A stretch of DNA of 64,000 bases from positions 248,001-312,000 of the forward strand of contig JALUTQ010000039.1 in assembly GCA_032718865.1 (NCBI GenBank), read 5' to 3'. Of the stretch, positions 33,221 to 44,697 are shown piece by piece. Position numbers and translations under genes: made by a program. The notes under the pieces are model-generated. The model saw only the letters and a program-made list of their open reading frames with translations, was not told the DNA's origin and did not search any database. The DNA is from Tilletia caries (Eukaryota; Basidiomycota; Exobasidiomycetes; Tilletiales; Tilletiaceae). Position 1 is the stretch's first letter; the number at the start of each line of letters is the position of its first letter.

Positions 33221-34431
33221 TCATGCCTTGTACAAGGCTTCGTTTTTGGACACGAAAAGAGTCTTGCCCTTGATGAGCGAAGTAAACCACTCTCCGATGA
33301 CCCAACCGAACATGCTGCTTGCGCCTCCCTTGGTCCCGAGTGGTACTACAGTCACGTTCATGGCACCGAAGGACTTGGCATTGTCCTTCCCACTCTTGAT
33401 GAGCGAGGCAACGTTGGCAGCCGCCGTGTTACCGCCGCCTTGCGCGTTGACGAGCGTCTTGTTGCCCGGCAAGGCAGCGACATCGCCTGCTGCGAACCAG
33501 TTGGTAAGGACGGCGGAGTCGGCACGGAGAGTTGCGTGGTTGACCTTGGCCTGTCCATCGACGACGCTGGCTGGGTCGGCTTTGGCAAAGAGATCGGCTA
33601 TGGGCTTGGTGCCTGTCGCAACGACAACGAAATCGACATCGGCAATGCTGGTGCCATTCTTCGAGGTGAAAGAGCGAGGCTCGTCAAGGGTACCGGTCTG
33701 GGTTCCCTCGGGAAGGTCGACCGAGTCCGCGAGGAGAACCTGAACGCCAAGTGCCTGCAGCTGTTTGTTGAGTTTGTTGTGCAAGCCAATCGGGGTGGAC
33801 TTGCTGATGAGTTGCTCGGAGCGCGAGACGAGAGTGATCTTCTTGCTAGGGTATACGGCTTGGATCTCGCCGGCAAATTCGACACCGACCTCTCCACCGC
33901 CGACGATGAGGACCGACTTGGCGTCCTTGACCTGGGCCTGGAGTTTCTGAAGCGCAGCCTTGGCCTCCGCGGTCTTAGGCGAACCAGCCCGTGCTGGGGC
34001 CGGGTATGTCGAGCCCGTGGCAAGAATGGCGTATTCGAACGAAATGCGCTCCTCCTCGCCCGAAAGAGTCTTGACGAGAACATCGGTGTTGGAGATTTCG
34101 ACGACGCGTGTTCCGGACCGGACGATGTGACGAGTCTTGTCAGACGGGCCGAAAAAGCTGTTCAGGGGGAAAAAGACTTTGTCTTCCCAACCTGGGACGA
34201 CCGCGGCGCGCAATGCTGCGACAGGGTAAAAGACCTGCTCGTCGGAGTCGATGAGGACGATGCGGTGTGTTGCAGGCAGACTCTTGACGAGAGCTCGGGC
34301 GGCGGTTGCTCCTGCGGCGGAGGCACCGACAATGACGACGTCTGCAATTGAAGATGAAGAGGTGAGCTCAGGCACGGGTGTGAACTTGTGTATAAGAAGG
34401 CTGTCTACTCACTCTTGAGTTCGGTAGACAT
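33221..34431 (-). CDS. AIF-like FAD/NAD(P)-dependent oxidoreductase
   Basis: Two exons: 34,413-34,431 (ATG plus 16 nt, MSTELK) and 33,221-34,341, joined by GTGAGT...TTGCAG to give 379 residues. It has the two-dinucleotide-fold architecture of the pyridine nucleotide-disulfide oxidoreductase/AIF2-FSP1 family. The FAD motif is VVIVGASAAG at about residues 8-17, the central ATG motif is YAILATGSTY about 115, the NAD(P) motif is VLIVGGGEVGVEFAGE about 151-166, and the C-terminal FAD contact is WFAAGDVA. No mitochondrial presequence or membrane segment is obvious. Family members oxidise NAD(P)H and reduce quinones; the substrate here is not evident. Choosing the 19-nt exon restores the beta strand before the glycine motif, which the longer single-exon reading lacks. 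Confidence 0.85.
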
Positions 34432-34563
34432 GGCAATGGAGTAATCCGAAGGGCGACTGGGTGACTGTGAGAGATGTGGTGTGCAAGAGCAGAAGATGAG
34501 CGATGAGTAGAGGATGTGGGATGAGGTGGTGAAAGGTTTGATCTGCTATCGAAGCCACTCTGC

Positions 34564-34571
34564 TTATATAG
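34564..34571 (-). promoter_or_regulatory. TATA-like box of the oxidoreductase gene
   Basis: TATATAAG on the minus strand about 130 bp upstream of the ATG at 34,431. Confidence 0.5.
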
Positions 34572-34699
34572 CCACAAGCCGCACAACCGCCGAGCTGCGA
34601 AGAACTTTGCAGAAGTCCGTCCGAAGCAGAGGGACTGACTCAGATTCGTGCTTCGACAAAGGCAAGAAGAGGGCGAAGAAAAGGGTGGTCTGCACTCAA

Positions 34700-35106
34700 T
34701 ACTCAATCCTAGGCGATGGTCGCAGTAGTGTAACTCCGAGTTGGATTATACCTTGCGAACAACGAAGGGGACGCGACAGACAGGACCGCAGCCCGCAGGA
34801 TGGTTTTCTGCCTCGAGCTCGGGCTCCAGCTCGTTGTTGTGTCGGACTGCGGCGCCACACTTCCGGCGCACGTTGGAAACTTAGGATTTGGGAAGACCGA
34901 GACGAATTCTGCAGGCGTTTCGCAAATCGCAGCCCGCTCCACGGCCAAGTGCCAACCCTTTCCGCAACCTCCCGCGCACGGCGCACCGCACTGCTGTAAG
35001 AGGGAGATAGTGGGTGGAAGCCGGACATAAGATAAGACCGTGGGAACTTCACAGATAACGGCACCTCCACTAGATCGGGGCGAGATCAAAAAAAGTTGGG
35101 CCAGGC
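34700..35106. other. intergenic, no gene seen
   Basis: Overlapping short frames on both strands but no recognisable protein. Probably promoter-distal spacer up to the Tc1-like insertion. Confidence 0.35.
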
Positions 35107-35780
35107 TAGTCTGATCACACCAGACCGTCGCACGCACGTGATGACAAGGACAGGATCCCGTGGAGACGGTCTGGGGACATTCGACGCGATTTACTTAGTA
35201 GGTGGCCCATACAGAAATGAAAGTTGTCGCAGACACTGCTCCAGTGCCCAACTTTTCGACGATCCGTCAAAAAGAGGCCCGTGCGAGCTGTCTGGTGTCC
35301 GCTCCACACGACGCAGTCAACACGAAGATTAGCTGCTCTACAGCGACGAACACAATGGCCAGCCGTGACACAACAAAGAAGCCAATGGCAGGGAAAACAC
35401 CATGGCGCTGCTCCTTGCCTGCTGAGCTCGCGGCAGCGCTGTCTTTGTGCTGATTTCGTTTGGCGAAAATGGAAGCTGAGAGGAGGAGAAGTGGGCCTTC
35501 AGACGGTGTTGGGTCAAAAAGTTGCAGGCACCTTCCAATTGAATCGGGTCGAATGTCCCCAGACCGCGTACGCGGTATAGTGCTTTAGAGGGTTTTGCAT
35601 ATTGCTTGGGAAAATGATTTTTTTTTTTTTTTGCGGGAGACTCGGACGCGACCGCGAAACCACCACTCACCAGACGCGACGCGCTTCTCACCTCACATCT
35701 CCCATTACCCTCCAACCACCGTCGAACACACCACCTCTCTCGACAAGTAGGACGCCATCACGTAGCAAGTAGCAAACAGG

Positions 35781-37614
35781 ATGGCGGGTAAAGACAATAA
35801 GAAGGGCAAGCAGAAAGCAGGTGAGTAAGAGCTACGAATCTTTCCCGTGGTGTCGTCTGTCGTCCTGTCGATGAACGCGTGCCCGAGACCTGTCACCTCA
35901 AGATTCACCTACATGCTCATCCTCGCTTGCTCCCTTCGTTGACCGTTGTAGGTGGCAGCTCTTCTTCTGCCCAGACCGCCAAAGGACGCAAGACGAAGGC
36001 CTCAATCGCTGCACAGAAGAAACTTGACGAAGAGGGTTAGTTCACACTTCACACTGTATGGTTGTATGCGAATATTGGCTGACCTAGATCCTTTTTTATA
36101 TGACAGTGGCTCAAAAGCTGCTTGACGCCGAGGTCGGGAACGCTGATGACGAGAACAGCTCCCAGGAGAGCATGAACAAGGAGGACGAAGCTGGCGGCAA
36201 GGACGCTGAGCTCGTAGGTGTCCTTGCGCAAGCCCAGAAGCCAGCCGTATTCGCTATCGATGCGGTAGTTCGATTTGCTGCTATCAAGAAAGCCAAAACT
36301 GGCCCAGGAGCTCCTCCCAAGTCCTCTGCATCCAAGCGCTACACCCTCGATGTCAACGGAACAGACTCGTTCGCTTCGTTCAAAGACCACGTCATCACCG
36401 CGCTGAAGCCCCTCACGACGAAATATTCGCTCGCATCGCTCTCATACAATGATCTCGATCTAGAGGCTAAGGTACCCAAGGGTCATCCACTCTGGAGCAA
36501 GAAACCTCTTGCTATCGATTCGGAGGAGCGGTTCAAAGACTTCAAAGAGAGTCTCTTCAAACCAGGATGCTACTACGGGGAGAGCAAGCTGTGCATTCAA
36601 GAGCCCGAAACAGACACCAGCTCGGACGAGGACGAAGAGTTCTCTGAGGCCGATGACGAATCCGACGTTGCTCATTCGACTCGGAAGCGCAAGAAATCAC
36701 AACCTGTCAAAGGCGATTCGCTGGAGAAGAAGAAGCGGGCAACCCTTCAAAAGGTTCAGCAGAGGTGGAAATGCCGCCGAAATGGCTGCAATCTGGACGG
36801 TCACTGCCTGGACGACGAATTCGGCAAACATCATCCCTTGTCTTCGCGAGCTCTGGGTCGATTCGTGGAAGCTATCGTTGTTGCGGGCACAGCCACCATC
36901 GACGAGCCTCCTGCATTCCTTTTCGACAGAGAAGATGCTATGCGTGGTCGCAGCGGCCCTCGACGTAGCTCAGAGATTTCGCCAGTCAAGCCTCACAAGG
37001 ACAAAGCGCCCTCGACCTCGACTGCGTCTGCGCATGCATCCGATCTCCCTTCAGGCTCGCGGAGCGCCTCATCTTCAAAGAGGAAGCTACTGAACAAGGG
37101 ACTTTCTACACCACTCAAAGAAGGACCCATGCTTTGCTCTATTGCCGAGATTGCAGCGCACCTCCGCATCGGTCAGAGCACCGTCAAGGCCCTGCACAAG
37201 GCCGAATACTTCAGAGTCAGCCAGCTTGCAAGTGCTTACAGCAACAACTTCGAGGCGCTCTCTGATGAACTCAACATGACTGCCAGCATGCTCTCAAATG
37301 TTGAAGATTTGCTCAAGCAGTGGCCGGAAATGGACGGCAACTCTCGTCCGTCGAATCAATCTCACTTCGACACTGGTGGATTCGTCTTCGGTCCCGGTAG
37401 CAACGATGATGATGATATCTTTGGTCCTGCCAACTTTCAAAAAAGCACCGTCACTGTCAAACAAGAGGCTTCCGGTTCGGACTTGACCCCTTCTGCGCAT
37501 CGAACTCCCATAAGACGCCCTCTCGCCCAGCTCTCTCAGCCCAGTCCAATTCGGATGGTCGCTGAGGATGCTATTGTGGTCAGCTCCACGCAGTGCTCTC
37601 AGACCTCGGCTTAG
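35781..37614 (+). CDS. transposon-borne accessory protein, probable nucleic-acid or chromatin binder
   Basis: Three exons (35,781-35,820; 35,952-36,035; 36,107-37,614) give 543 residues with in-phase GT-AG introns. The N-terminus is lysine-rich (MAGKDNKKGKQKAGG). A globular segment follows (FAIDAVVRFAAIKK ... YTLDVNGTDSFASFKDHVI ... GCYYGESKLCI). Next come an acidic stretch, basic patches (RKRKKSQ, KKKRA) and a Cys/His cluster WKCRRNGCNLDGHCLDDEFG-KHH that looks zinc-binding. A helical SAM/HTH-like C-terminal segment reads LCSIAEIAAHLRIGQSTVKA. Proteins of this layout, I believe, recur as uncharacterised basidiomycete proteins. Its position inside the transposon ends, convergent with the transposase, implies it is element cargo or a transposition cofactor. 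A captured host gene is the alternative. Confidence 0.75.
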
Positions 37615-38151
37615 AGGCTACCTTGGCTCTGTGCAATACCGCTTTCTTGCAAGCTATCATACACGACACACGCTCGTCAAGCTCGGCTGCGCATCGTAGA
37701 ACTTCCCGTCCCATCCATGCTCCTTCATCGGCTCGCAAGTCGCACGCATTTTTCACCGCTCAAGCTCCCAGCCTTCCTCCACGCTCACGAGTCACGGCAT
37801 ACACACACGATGTCCACGACCGGCGAAGAGGAACGCGCATATTGCATGCATCCGTCATATATGCACACAGCACAATTCGCACCTTTCATCCTCATACAGA
37901 CATACCCACTCCAGTCACCAACATCATCCAATGTATTCCCTCAGCCGCTTTCCACAGCCAACAGCAGCCCCTTTCTCAACACATTGCTGCATCGAAAACC
38001 ACAAAAGAGCAATCAGACTTTGTTTTGGTTGTAACTTGCATGTACTCCGTTGTGAACTTTGGTCTGCTAGAAACACTGGAAGACATCTCGAACTGCGTGC
38101 GAAAGTATGATGGGTTTGATATAGCTCATAAGATTTCCACTGGTTCTTTGC

Positions 38152-39221
38152 CTAAAAGTATCCCGCCAAGCGCATCCAGGCACGGCAATCGTCTGCTGTG
38201 ACAGCTTCCACCGCATTGTAGAAGTGGTTGGCTTGCACTTTGGTTGCGCGATCTCGTCTCAGAATGGATTTGATCTTGGAGTGGGATCGCTCAATTGGAT
38301 TGTAATCGGGACTGTACGGAGGTAGAAGCTCCAGCTTGCATCCTGTAGGTCGAAAGTAAAAAGTTGATCAGCCAAAATTGACCTCTCATGCAGAGACAGA
38401 ACGAAAACATACCGAAACTCTCGATCAGATCCTTAACCTGGTCAGACTTGTGGAAGCTGGCGTTGTTCAATATCAGGACCGAGTTGGGAGCGGGGTATGC
38501 CTGCATTTGTGGGAGAAGCTCGGTGCGCAGGTAGGAGCAAAATCTGTCTCCGTTGAATGCTCCTCGGACAGCCCAGGGAGCGAACAGACCATCGGCCGAG
38601 AGCGCTGCGATGCAAGAGAGACGTCCGCCTCTTCTGTATGGTCGCTTGAGCCGAGCGTGGGAGTTTCGGGTGCTGCGGGCGCGGAAACGAACAGCATCTC
38701 TGGCGTCGTAAGATGTCTCGTCGGCGAAAACCAGTTGGTCGGTTTCGTATTTGGAGATCCGCAGAATGTAGCCACGCCTCTTTGTCTCCGAGCGCTCTTG
38801 CGCGATACGGTGCGCTCGTTTGAGCGTAATCCCTGCACGTTTGAACGACCGATGTATCGTGCTGATGGATATCCTGGTTCCGACGGTGCGATGGAGGATA
38901 TCTGCGATCTCATCAAGGTAAAGGTCCGGATGTCGGAGGATGAGCTCGTGTAGGAACTGGATAGCCGTGTGATGAAGCTTGCGCGGTCGCCCAGGGGATC
39001 TTCGGTTGGATCGAGGAATCTTGAAGTACCTGAAAGCCATTGACCATGAGAGTGCGTCAGCTGATGAGCAATAGGGAGGTTCTTGCGGGACATACGCACC
39101 TGTAGAACGTACTGGCGGAGATGACACCGTGTCTGTCGAGGTAACTGACTGTTGTTTGCCCGTCGACCACGAGCTTAACAGCAAGCTGCTTAACCTCCTC
39201 AGACACCTTTCTGTATGGCAT
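38152..39221 (-). CDS. Tc1/mariner (IS630, DDE_3) transposase with D-to-N catalytic change
   Basis: Three exons: 39,100-39,221, 38,413-39,029 and 38,152-38,342, giving 309 residues. An N-terminal helix-turn-helix starts MPYRKVSEEVKQLAVKLV and is followed by a second HTH (LDEIADILHRTVGTRISIST) and the GRPRK-type basic hinge. The catalytic core has Asp144 in VFADETSYDA and Glu264 in PPYSPDYNPIE. The middle position, normally Asp in a LDNAS-type motif, is Asn229 (VLILNNASFH, codon AAC). Asn229 and Glu264 are 34 residues apart, hence DD34E geometry. The frame is otherwise intact. Loss of the second Asp should abolish strand transfer, so this copy is probably catalytically dead unless the base is an error. 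Confidence 0.85.
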
Positions 39222-39554
39222 GTGGTTTCTGTTGATGTGTTGATGTGTTGATGACTGCACCTTGGGGGGACGCTGCTGTAAGCTGAATGGTACTGGAAGC
39301 CTGGAAGCAGGACGACTGGTTAGCTATGTAGTCGTTGGTGCCTGCTGGTGGTCTGGTCACTGACTGGACGCCGGACGGCGATTTACCCTCTCAATTGTCC
39401 GAAAAAATAAATAAATAATCCCAAGCAATATGCAAAACCCTCTAGCTCATTTGAGAGTTACAAGGTCTGGTGTGACCAGACTAGGGCCAGGCGAGCAACG
39501 CAAGAGCTTGGAGACGACCTGACTTGCTCACTGACTTTCTTCAGCATCGCCATC

Positions 39555-42500
39555 ATGCCGCCCAAGAAGGAGCGTTACAATGCGAAAGCAAGACAGAGCG
39601 TCGCTGGCGAACACACGCACAAGAGGAAGAAGGTCAAAGCTCCATCTGCGTCGGCTGGCGAGGCCACTGATGAAGGACAGGCCAGCGAACCCATCTTTGA
39701 TCCGAACGCAGACATCCTCGACGAGGACGCCAAGGAACGAGATCGACAGCGGAGGAAGGTGAGCGGGATGAAGCGGAATAAATGCGCGCGTTTCTTTTTC
39801 TACTGCTTACACAATTCTGCCCATCTTTTTGCTACAGCTTTTGGCCGAAGCAGGTCAAAATGAACATATGCCCCTCTCCTCCAAGAAGAAGAAACGGCTA
39901 GACAAGTACATCGACTCCCGTATCAAGAAGGAAGAGCGCGGCGAAATTCTCGCCAAGCTCGCGCAGTCCTCCCAAGAAGTCACCAATCGATCCGAGCTCA
40001 AGTCCGCCGCTACCCTCGGTACAGGCAAAGTGCGCAGTGTGGGAGAGAGGGTGGAGAAGCTCATTGGGAAAGAGCAGAAAACGGCGGAAAGCAGAGGGAG
40101 GGTCAAGCGCAAGCGAGGCGCTGCTTTCGATGTTAACGAGGACGATGATGATGCAGATCTCGATGAACGCGAAGACGAGGACACGACTTCTGCGGTACGG
40201 CCGCCTAAACCGCAAGAACGCGTCGTATCATCACCAACTTTGACCGCCCAGCAAGCACCGGAGCCAGTGAAACTTCCAGAGGCACAGTCATCGTCAGCAC
40301 CACAAGCAACAACCTCACTGGCGCCTCTTCCGCTGCCCGCCAGCATAGGATCAGCTTTGGCTCTCGGTCCAGACGGGAAGCCCATTGTTGTAATGCGCAA
40401 AAAGCGGACTAAGAAGGTGGTGCGAAAAGCGGCTCAATCGACTGAGGACGACAAGATGGACGTCAGCGACGACGAAGCAGAGAAACCTGTTGATGCCTCC
40501 TCATCCGCGGCCGCAACAAATACGGCCGTCCCGGCTCCGACAGAAACAAAGCCCAAAACATCATCGCGTCCTCTCCTCGAGATGGCGGCCGCGATCAGTG
40601 CTCCCGACGAGGTGCAACGCACAGAAGAAGGCGAGACGCTCCAGCCTCTGCTCGGAATGTCTGTCAAAGTGAAAGAGATGATGGATCCTGAGGGCGTGGC
40701 GCGCGGGCCGTTGGGCCACCAAGAATCTCGCCCTGATGAAATCTCGCCCTTCGCGAAAAAGGTGTACGAGGAATTCCGCGCCGCGTTTTCGTCACGGCCG
40801 TCCGCTTCGACTTCGGCATCCAGCGCAAATAATGAGGATGGGAAGGAAGGAATTCTGAAGGAGATCGTTCGGAACGTGAGCGTCAAGCGTTCGGAGGACC
40901 TGATGGCGGCGCGAATGCGACTTCCCATCGTTGCCGAGGAAGACCGCATCATCAAGACCATTCTCGAAAACCCGGTTGTTGTCCTTTGCGGTGAGACCGG
41001 CTCAGGCAAGACGACCCAGGTGCCTCAGTTTCTCTACGAAGCAGGTTTCGGGACGCCTGGGTCCCTCAACCCGGGTCTGATCGGCATCACTCAGCCTCGG
41101 CGTGTCGCGGCGCTCAGTACCGCAGCGCGTGTGCGTTCCGAGCTAAGCCTACCGGAGAGTCGCGTCAGTCATCAGATTCGGTACGACGCGACGGTGTCCG
41201 CGCAGACGTCCATCAAGTTCATGACCGATGGTGTCCTGCTACGGGAGGTGGCTTCGGATTTCCTGTTGGAGAAGTACAGTGCCATCCTGGTCGATGAGGC
41301 ACACGAGCGGAGTGTGAATACCGACGTGTTGATCGGCGTCCTCAGTCGGATCGTGCGCTTGCGTGAGAAGCGCTGGTTGGAAGGCCGGACACCACATGCC
41401 AAGCCGCTCCGGTTGGTCATCATGTCTGCGACGCTCCGGGTGGCCGACTTCACCGAGAACAAGACGCTCTTCCCCATCGCGCCTCCTGTGCTCAACATCG
41501 AGGCCCGCCAACATCCGGTGACGGTACACTTCGATCGACGGACAACGCACGACTATCTGGGCGAGGCGATCAAGAAGGTAGGCAAGATTCACACCCGGCT
41601 GCCTCCTGGTGGCATCCTTGTCTTCCTCACCGGTCAGCAGGAGATCGTCACCGTTTGCAAGAAGCTCGAGGCCGCGTTTGGGCGGAAAGCGATTGCTAAG
41701 CGGAAAGAGCGGGCGACGGGGTTGCATTGGGCGCAAGGCTCACGTCGGAAGACGGGTGCGAGTGCTGCTACGGACGACAAGGATGGGGATGATCAGAGCA
41801 AGACGGTGGAGAGAGTAGAATTGGCGGCTCAGGATGGCGATGTGGAGGCGGAGGATGTCGACTTCAATGCCCGATCTGGAGAAGAGTCCGCGCCTCTTGC
41901 CGATGTGCTCGGTGTGGATGAGAGCGCTGCCCAGGATGAGCTTGATGCCGAAGCTCTCGATACGGAGTCCGAAGCGGACGACGACTCGGACGAGGGCGGC
42001 GACGACGATGGTTTTGGGCTGAGAAATAATGGCCTACAGACAGACGTGCCACTCCACATTCTCCCACTATACTCGCTGCTCCCTTCCGACAAGCAGATGC
42101 GAGTCTTTGATGATCCTTCTGATGACGCCCGCGTCGTGATCGTGGCGACCAACGTGGCCGAAACGTCATTGACCATCCCAGGCATCAAATACGTCGTAGA
42201 CTGCGGCCGGGCGAAAGAGCGGCAGTTCGACCTCATCTCCGGCGTGCAATCGTTCGAGGTGGGCTGGATTAGCAAAGCCTCAGCCTCACAGCGAGCGGGT
42301 CGAGCGGGTCGGACAGGTCCGGGGCATGCGTATCGACTCTACTCGAGTGCCTTGTATGAGGATCACTTTGAGGAGTTCTCTAGCCCGGAGATCGTCAGGA
42401 CGCCGGTGGAAGGGTTGGTGTTGCAGATGAAGGCGATGAATATCGACCAGGTCACGCATTTCCCGTTCCCGACCCCGCCGGATCGACGGACGATTGCGGA

Positions 42501-43982
42501 TGCCGAGCGGGCTCTGGTCCGCCTGGGCGCACTCGAGGAGGCCGAGGCCGTCTCTGACGAGCAGCCTCAAGGACCGAGCTCCAGTGCTGGCGTGGGGATG
42601 AAGAAGCACAACATGGTAGCGAGGGTGACCGACCTGGGTAAAGTAATGAGTTACTTCCCCGTTGCGCCCCGATTCGGCAAGATGCTCGTCCAGGGACGGA
42701 GTCATGGCTGTCTTCCCTATGTCATCATCGTCGTGGCGGCGCTCACGGTGGGCGACCCTTTTATCCGCGAAAACTCCCTGGATGACGGCGAAAGTGACGA
42801 CGACGAGGATGGCAACGGGCGGAAGGGAGGGAAGAAGGGGAAGGAAGCGCTGGATTGGTCGGATCCTGATGCGGTTGCGCTTGCGAATCTGAAGAGTGAC
42901 AAGCAACGGGAGAAGGAGCTGAGGAAGCTGGAGCGCAAGCGGTATTTCAAGGCGCATCAGCAGTTTGCAGCGTTGGGCAATGGCCTTAGCGATGTCTTCC
43001 GTCTGTTGAGCGTGGTCGGAGCGTACGAGCACGAGGGCGGGAGCATACACTTCTGCGACGAGAACTATTTGCGAGTCAAGGTGAGTTACTTTCTTCCACT
43101 AGCCATTCAACCCCGTGTTGGAGCGCTCACGTTGTTTCGTTCGCACAGGCAATGGAGGAAATCCACAAGCTCAGAGCGCAACTCTCGTCGATTGTTGGCC
43201 AATCTATTCCAGGCCTCGATGCTGAATCGCTCCGAAGTTTGCGAACTACAGGAGTTGTGCCTCCGAGCGATCTCCAACTCAAACTCCTACGCCAGCTGCT
43301 GTGTGCCGCCTTCATCGACCAAGTGGCTGTTCGTGCGGATCTGGTCGACGGAGCCGCTGGTGTGGATACCGATGCATACCTACCTCAACAATGGCGCTCT
43401 TTACGTGAAGGTGGACAGGGTCCGAACCGAATCAGCAAAATGAAAAGCACACGCGGTGTGCCGTACCGTGCCCTGGGTCTGGGCCTGCGCGAGGCGGCCT
43501 ACATCCACCCGAGCTCGATTCTCTTCCACCAACGGCCACCGGAATGGATCATCTTCAGCGAGCGACAGCGTTCGGCTCCGAAGCATGTTGCGGACAAGAA
43601 GGCGGAGGGAAGTTCGGATGGGGTGGTAGGGGAGCTGGCTCCTGAGAGGGAGGGCATCGTTTGGCTCCGGACGTGTACGGTGATCAACCCGAACTGGTTG
43701 AGTTCGCTGGGAAAGAAGATGTGCAACTACAGCAAACCAGCTGCGACAGGTGGCGCATCGGACGAGGCGTCGAACACGGCTGCGCTGGCGGAGGCGCTGC
43801 GGATGGCGAAGGCGAGAGCCAAGGGCCAGACGGGAGAAGGGGGTGAAGTCAGTGCTGAGAGGGAGGTGGTGCTGATTCCTAGCTTTGGGGCTGGGTTGGG
43901 AGCTGCGGGGCTTGGGTGGGAGTTACCACCGGTGAAGGCGAAGCAGAGGCTGGTTAAAGGTCGATGGTTGACCGACATGTAG
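39555..43982 (+). CDS. ECM16: DEAH-box RNA helicase Ecm16/DHX37 (Dhr1), 18S rRNA maturation
   Basis: Three exons (39,555-39,758; 39,838-43,080; 43,149-43,982) encode 1,426 residues. Family members act in the nucleolus to release U3 snoRNA from pre-40S particles. The N-terminus is lysine-rich (MPPKKERYNAKARQS). Helicase motifs in order are GETGSGKTT (about 452), TQPRRVAA, DEAHERS (about 553), SATL (about 597), FLTGQQEI, TNVAETSLTIPG and QRAGRAGR (about 885). The HA2/ratchet and OB-fold regions follow, ending in LVKGRWLTDM. Between motifs III and V lies the long acidic linker typical of Dhr1. The Tc1-like MITE ends about 70 bp upstream of the ATG, so the core promoter must lie within or very near transposon DNA. 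Confidence 0.92.
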
Positions 43983-44127
43983 ACTAATCAAAATAGTCCG
44001 AGTTTCACTTAACAGAGAAGACTATACTGGACCTTTGTGGCGATCAAGCCCTCACTACCTTTCACTGCAGTCGGAAGGGCAACTGGTGGCGGGATGGGCA
44101 AGATGGAAGGGTACGTGGTTTGGATTT

Positions 44128-44697
44128 CTATTCCTCTTCGCCTCGGGTTTTCAGCTTGAGACGGTGACGAAGTATGGCTGTCAGTGACCTCAGATTTGAA
44201 AGCAGGAAGGCAATGAACGATGGGTCATAAACCTACCTGCAGTCCATGGATGTCAGCAATGACTTCTTTTAACTCGTGGTTGACGAGTCGATGTTGCTTG
44301 ATGGTCGAGAGCCCGTTGAACGCTTTCGATGTCAAGGTGATGGCGTAGAAAGACCCGCATCCGCCTGGATTCCGAATCGAGAGAAATGTCAGAGCTTTTC
44401 CCCATCAAGGGGAGAGACAGAGAGAGGGGATGATTACTCACCACTGATATCGGCGACCTGGATCAGCTTCGGGTCGAAGCGAGCCTTCAGAAGGTCGATG
44501 ATCTTGCGTTCGCCTTCATCTGGTTGACCGCCTTTGACTCTCTCCAACCTCGAGTGGGAGCTGACAAATGTCCGTGCTGAGATTGAGGATGGGGTCAAGG
44601 TTCGGTGGAAGGCCAGAGCAGGACTGCCATTGCTGTGGAGCGGACAGACGCGACGGAACAGGACGGGTCGGGCAGCAAGAGCAGGCAGCGAGAACAT
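44128..44697 (-). CDS. BolA-like protein, probably mitochondrial
   Basis: Three exons: 44,442-44,697, 44,237-44,364 and a 27-nt last exon 44,128-44,154 give 136 residues. A Ser/Arg-rich N-terminus (MFSLPALAARPVLFRRV ... SARTFVSSHSR) resembles a mitochondrial presequence. The BolA fold follows: EGERKIIDLLKARFDPKLIQ, then GCGSFYAITLTSKAFNGLS, then the KQHRLVNHELKEVIADIHGL motif. The tail LKTRGEEE, joined through an AAG acceptor, matches BolA C-termini of the HAL-LKT type better than other splice choices. BolA proteins work with monothiol glutaredoxins in Fe-S cluster trafficking. It is divergently arranged with GTP cyclohydrolase, sharing a roughly 500-bp spacer. Confidence 0.82.

Larger units (their letters stand above)
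35588..39442. mobile_element. two-gene Tc1/mariner-like transposon
   Basis: The ends are 24-bp perfect inverted repeats beginning GAGGGTTTTGCATATTGC (35,588-35,611 and 39,419-39,442) with TA duplications at 35,586-35,587 and 39,443-39,444. The 3,855-bp interior encodes a Tc1/IS630-type transposase on the minus strand and a 543-residue accessory protein on the plus strand, converging with about 540 bp between stop codons. Each ATG starts about 195-225 bp inside its own terminus. Confidence 0.85.
35109..39481. mobile_element. outer Tc1/mariner-like MITE hosting a nested element
   Basis: Termini GTCTGATCACACCAGACC (35,109-35,126) and GGTCTGGTGTGACCAGAC (39,464-39,481) are 18-bp inverted repeats with one mismatch, flanked by TA on both sides (35,107-35,108 and 39,482-39,483). 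Within its left arm a second inverted pair (TCTGGGGACATTCGAC near 35,170 and GTCGAATGTCCCCAGA near 35,549) forms subterminal repeats. Minus the nested element it is about 500 bp and has no coding sequence. Its right end sits only about 70 bp upstream of the DHX37 start codon. Confidence 0.7.

Noticed and set aside
33209..34351. 380-codon plus-strand frame
   Set aside because: Antisense of the oxidoreductase, which has clear FAD and NAD(P) motifs on the minus strand.
35160..35570. Independent MITE with TCTGGGGACATTCGAC ends
   Set aside because: The inverted pair is clear but no target duplication flanks it; better explained as subterminal repeats of the outer Tc1-like MITE.
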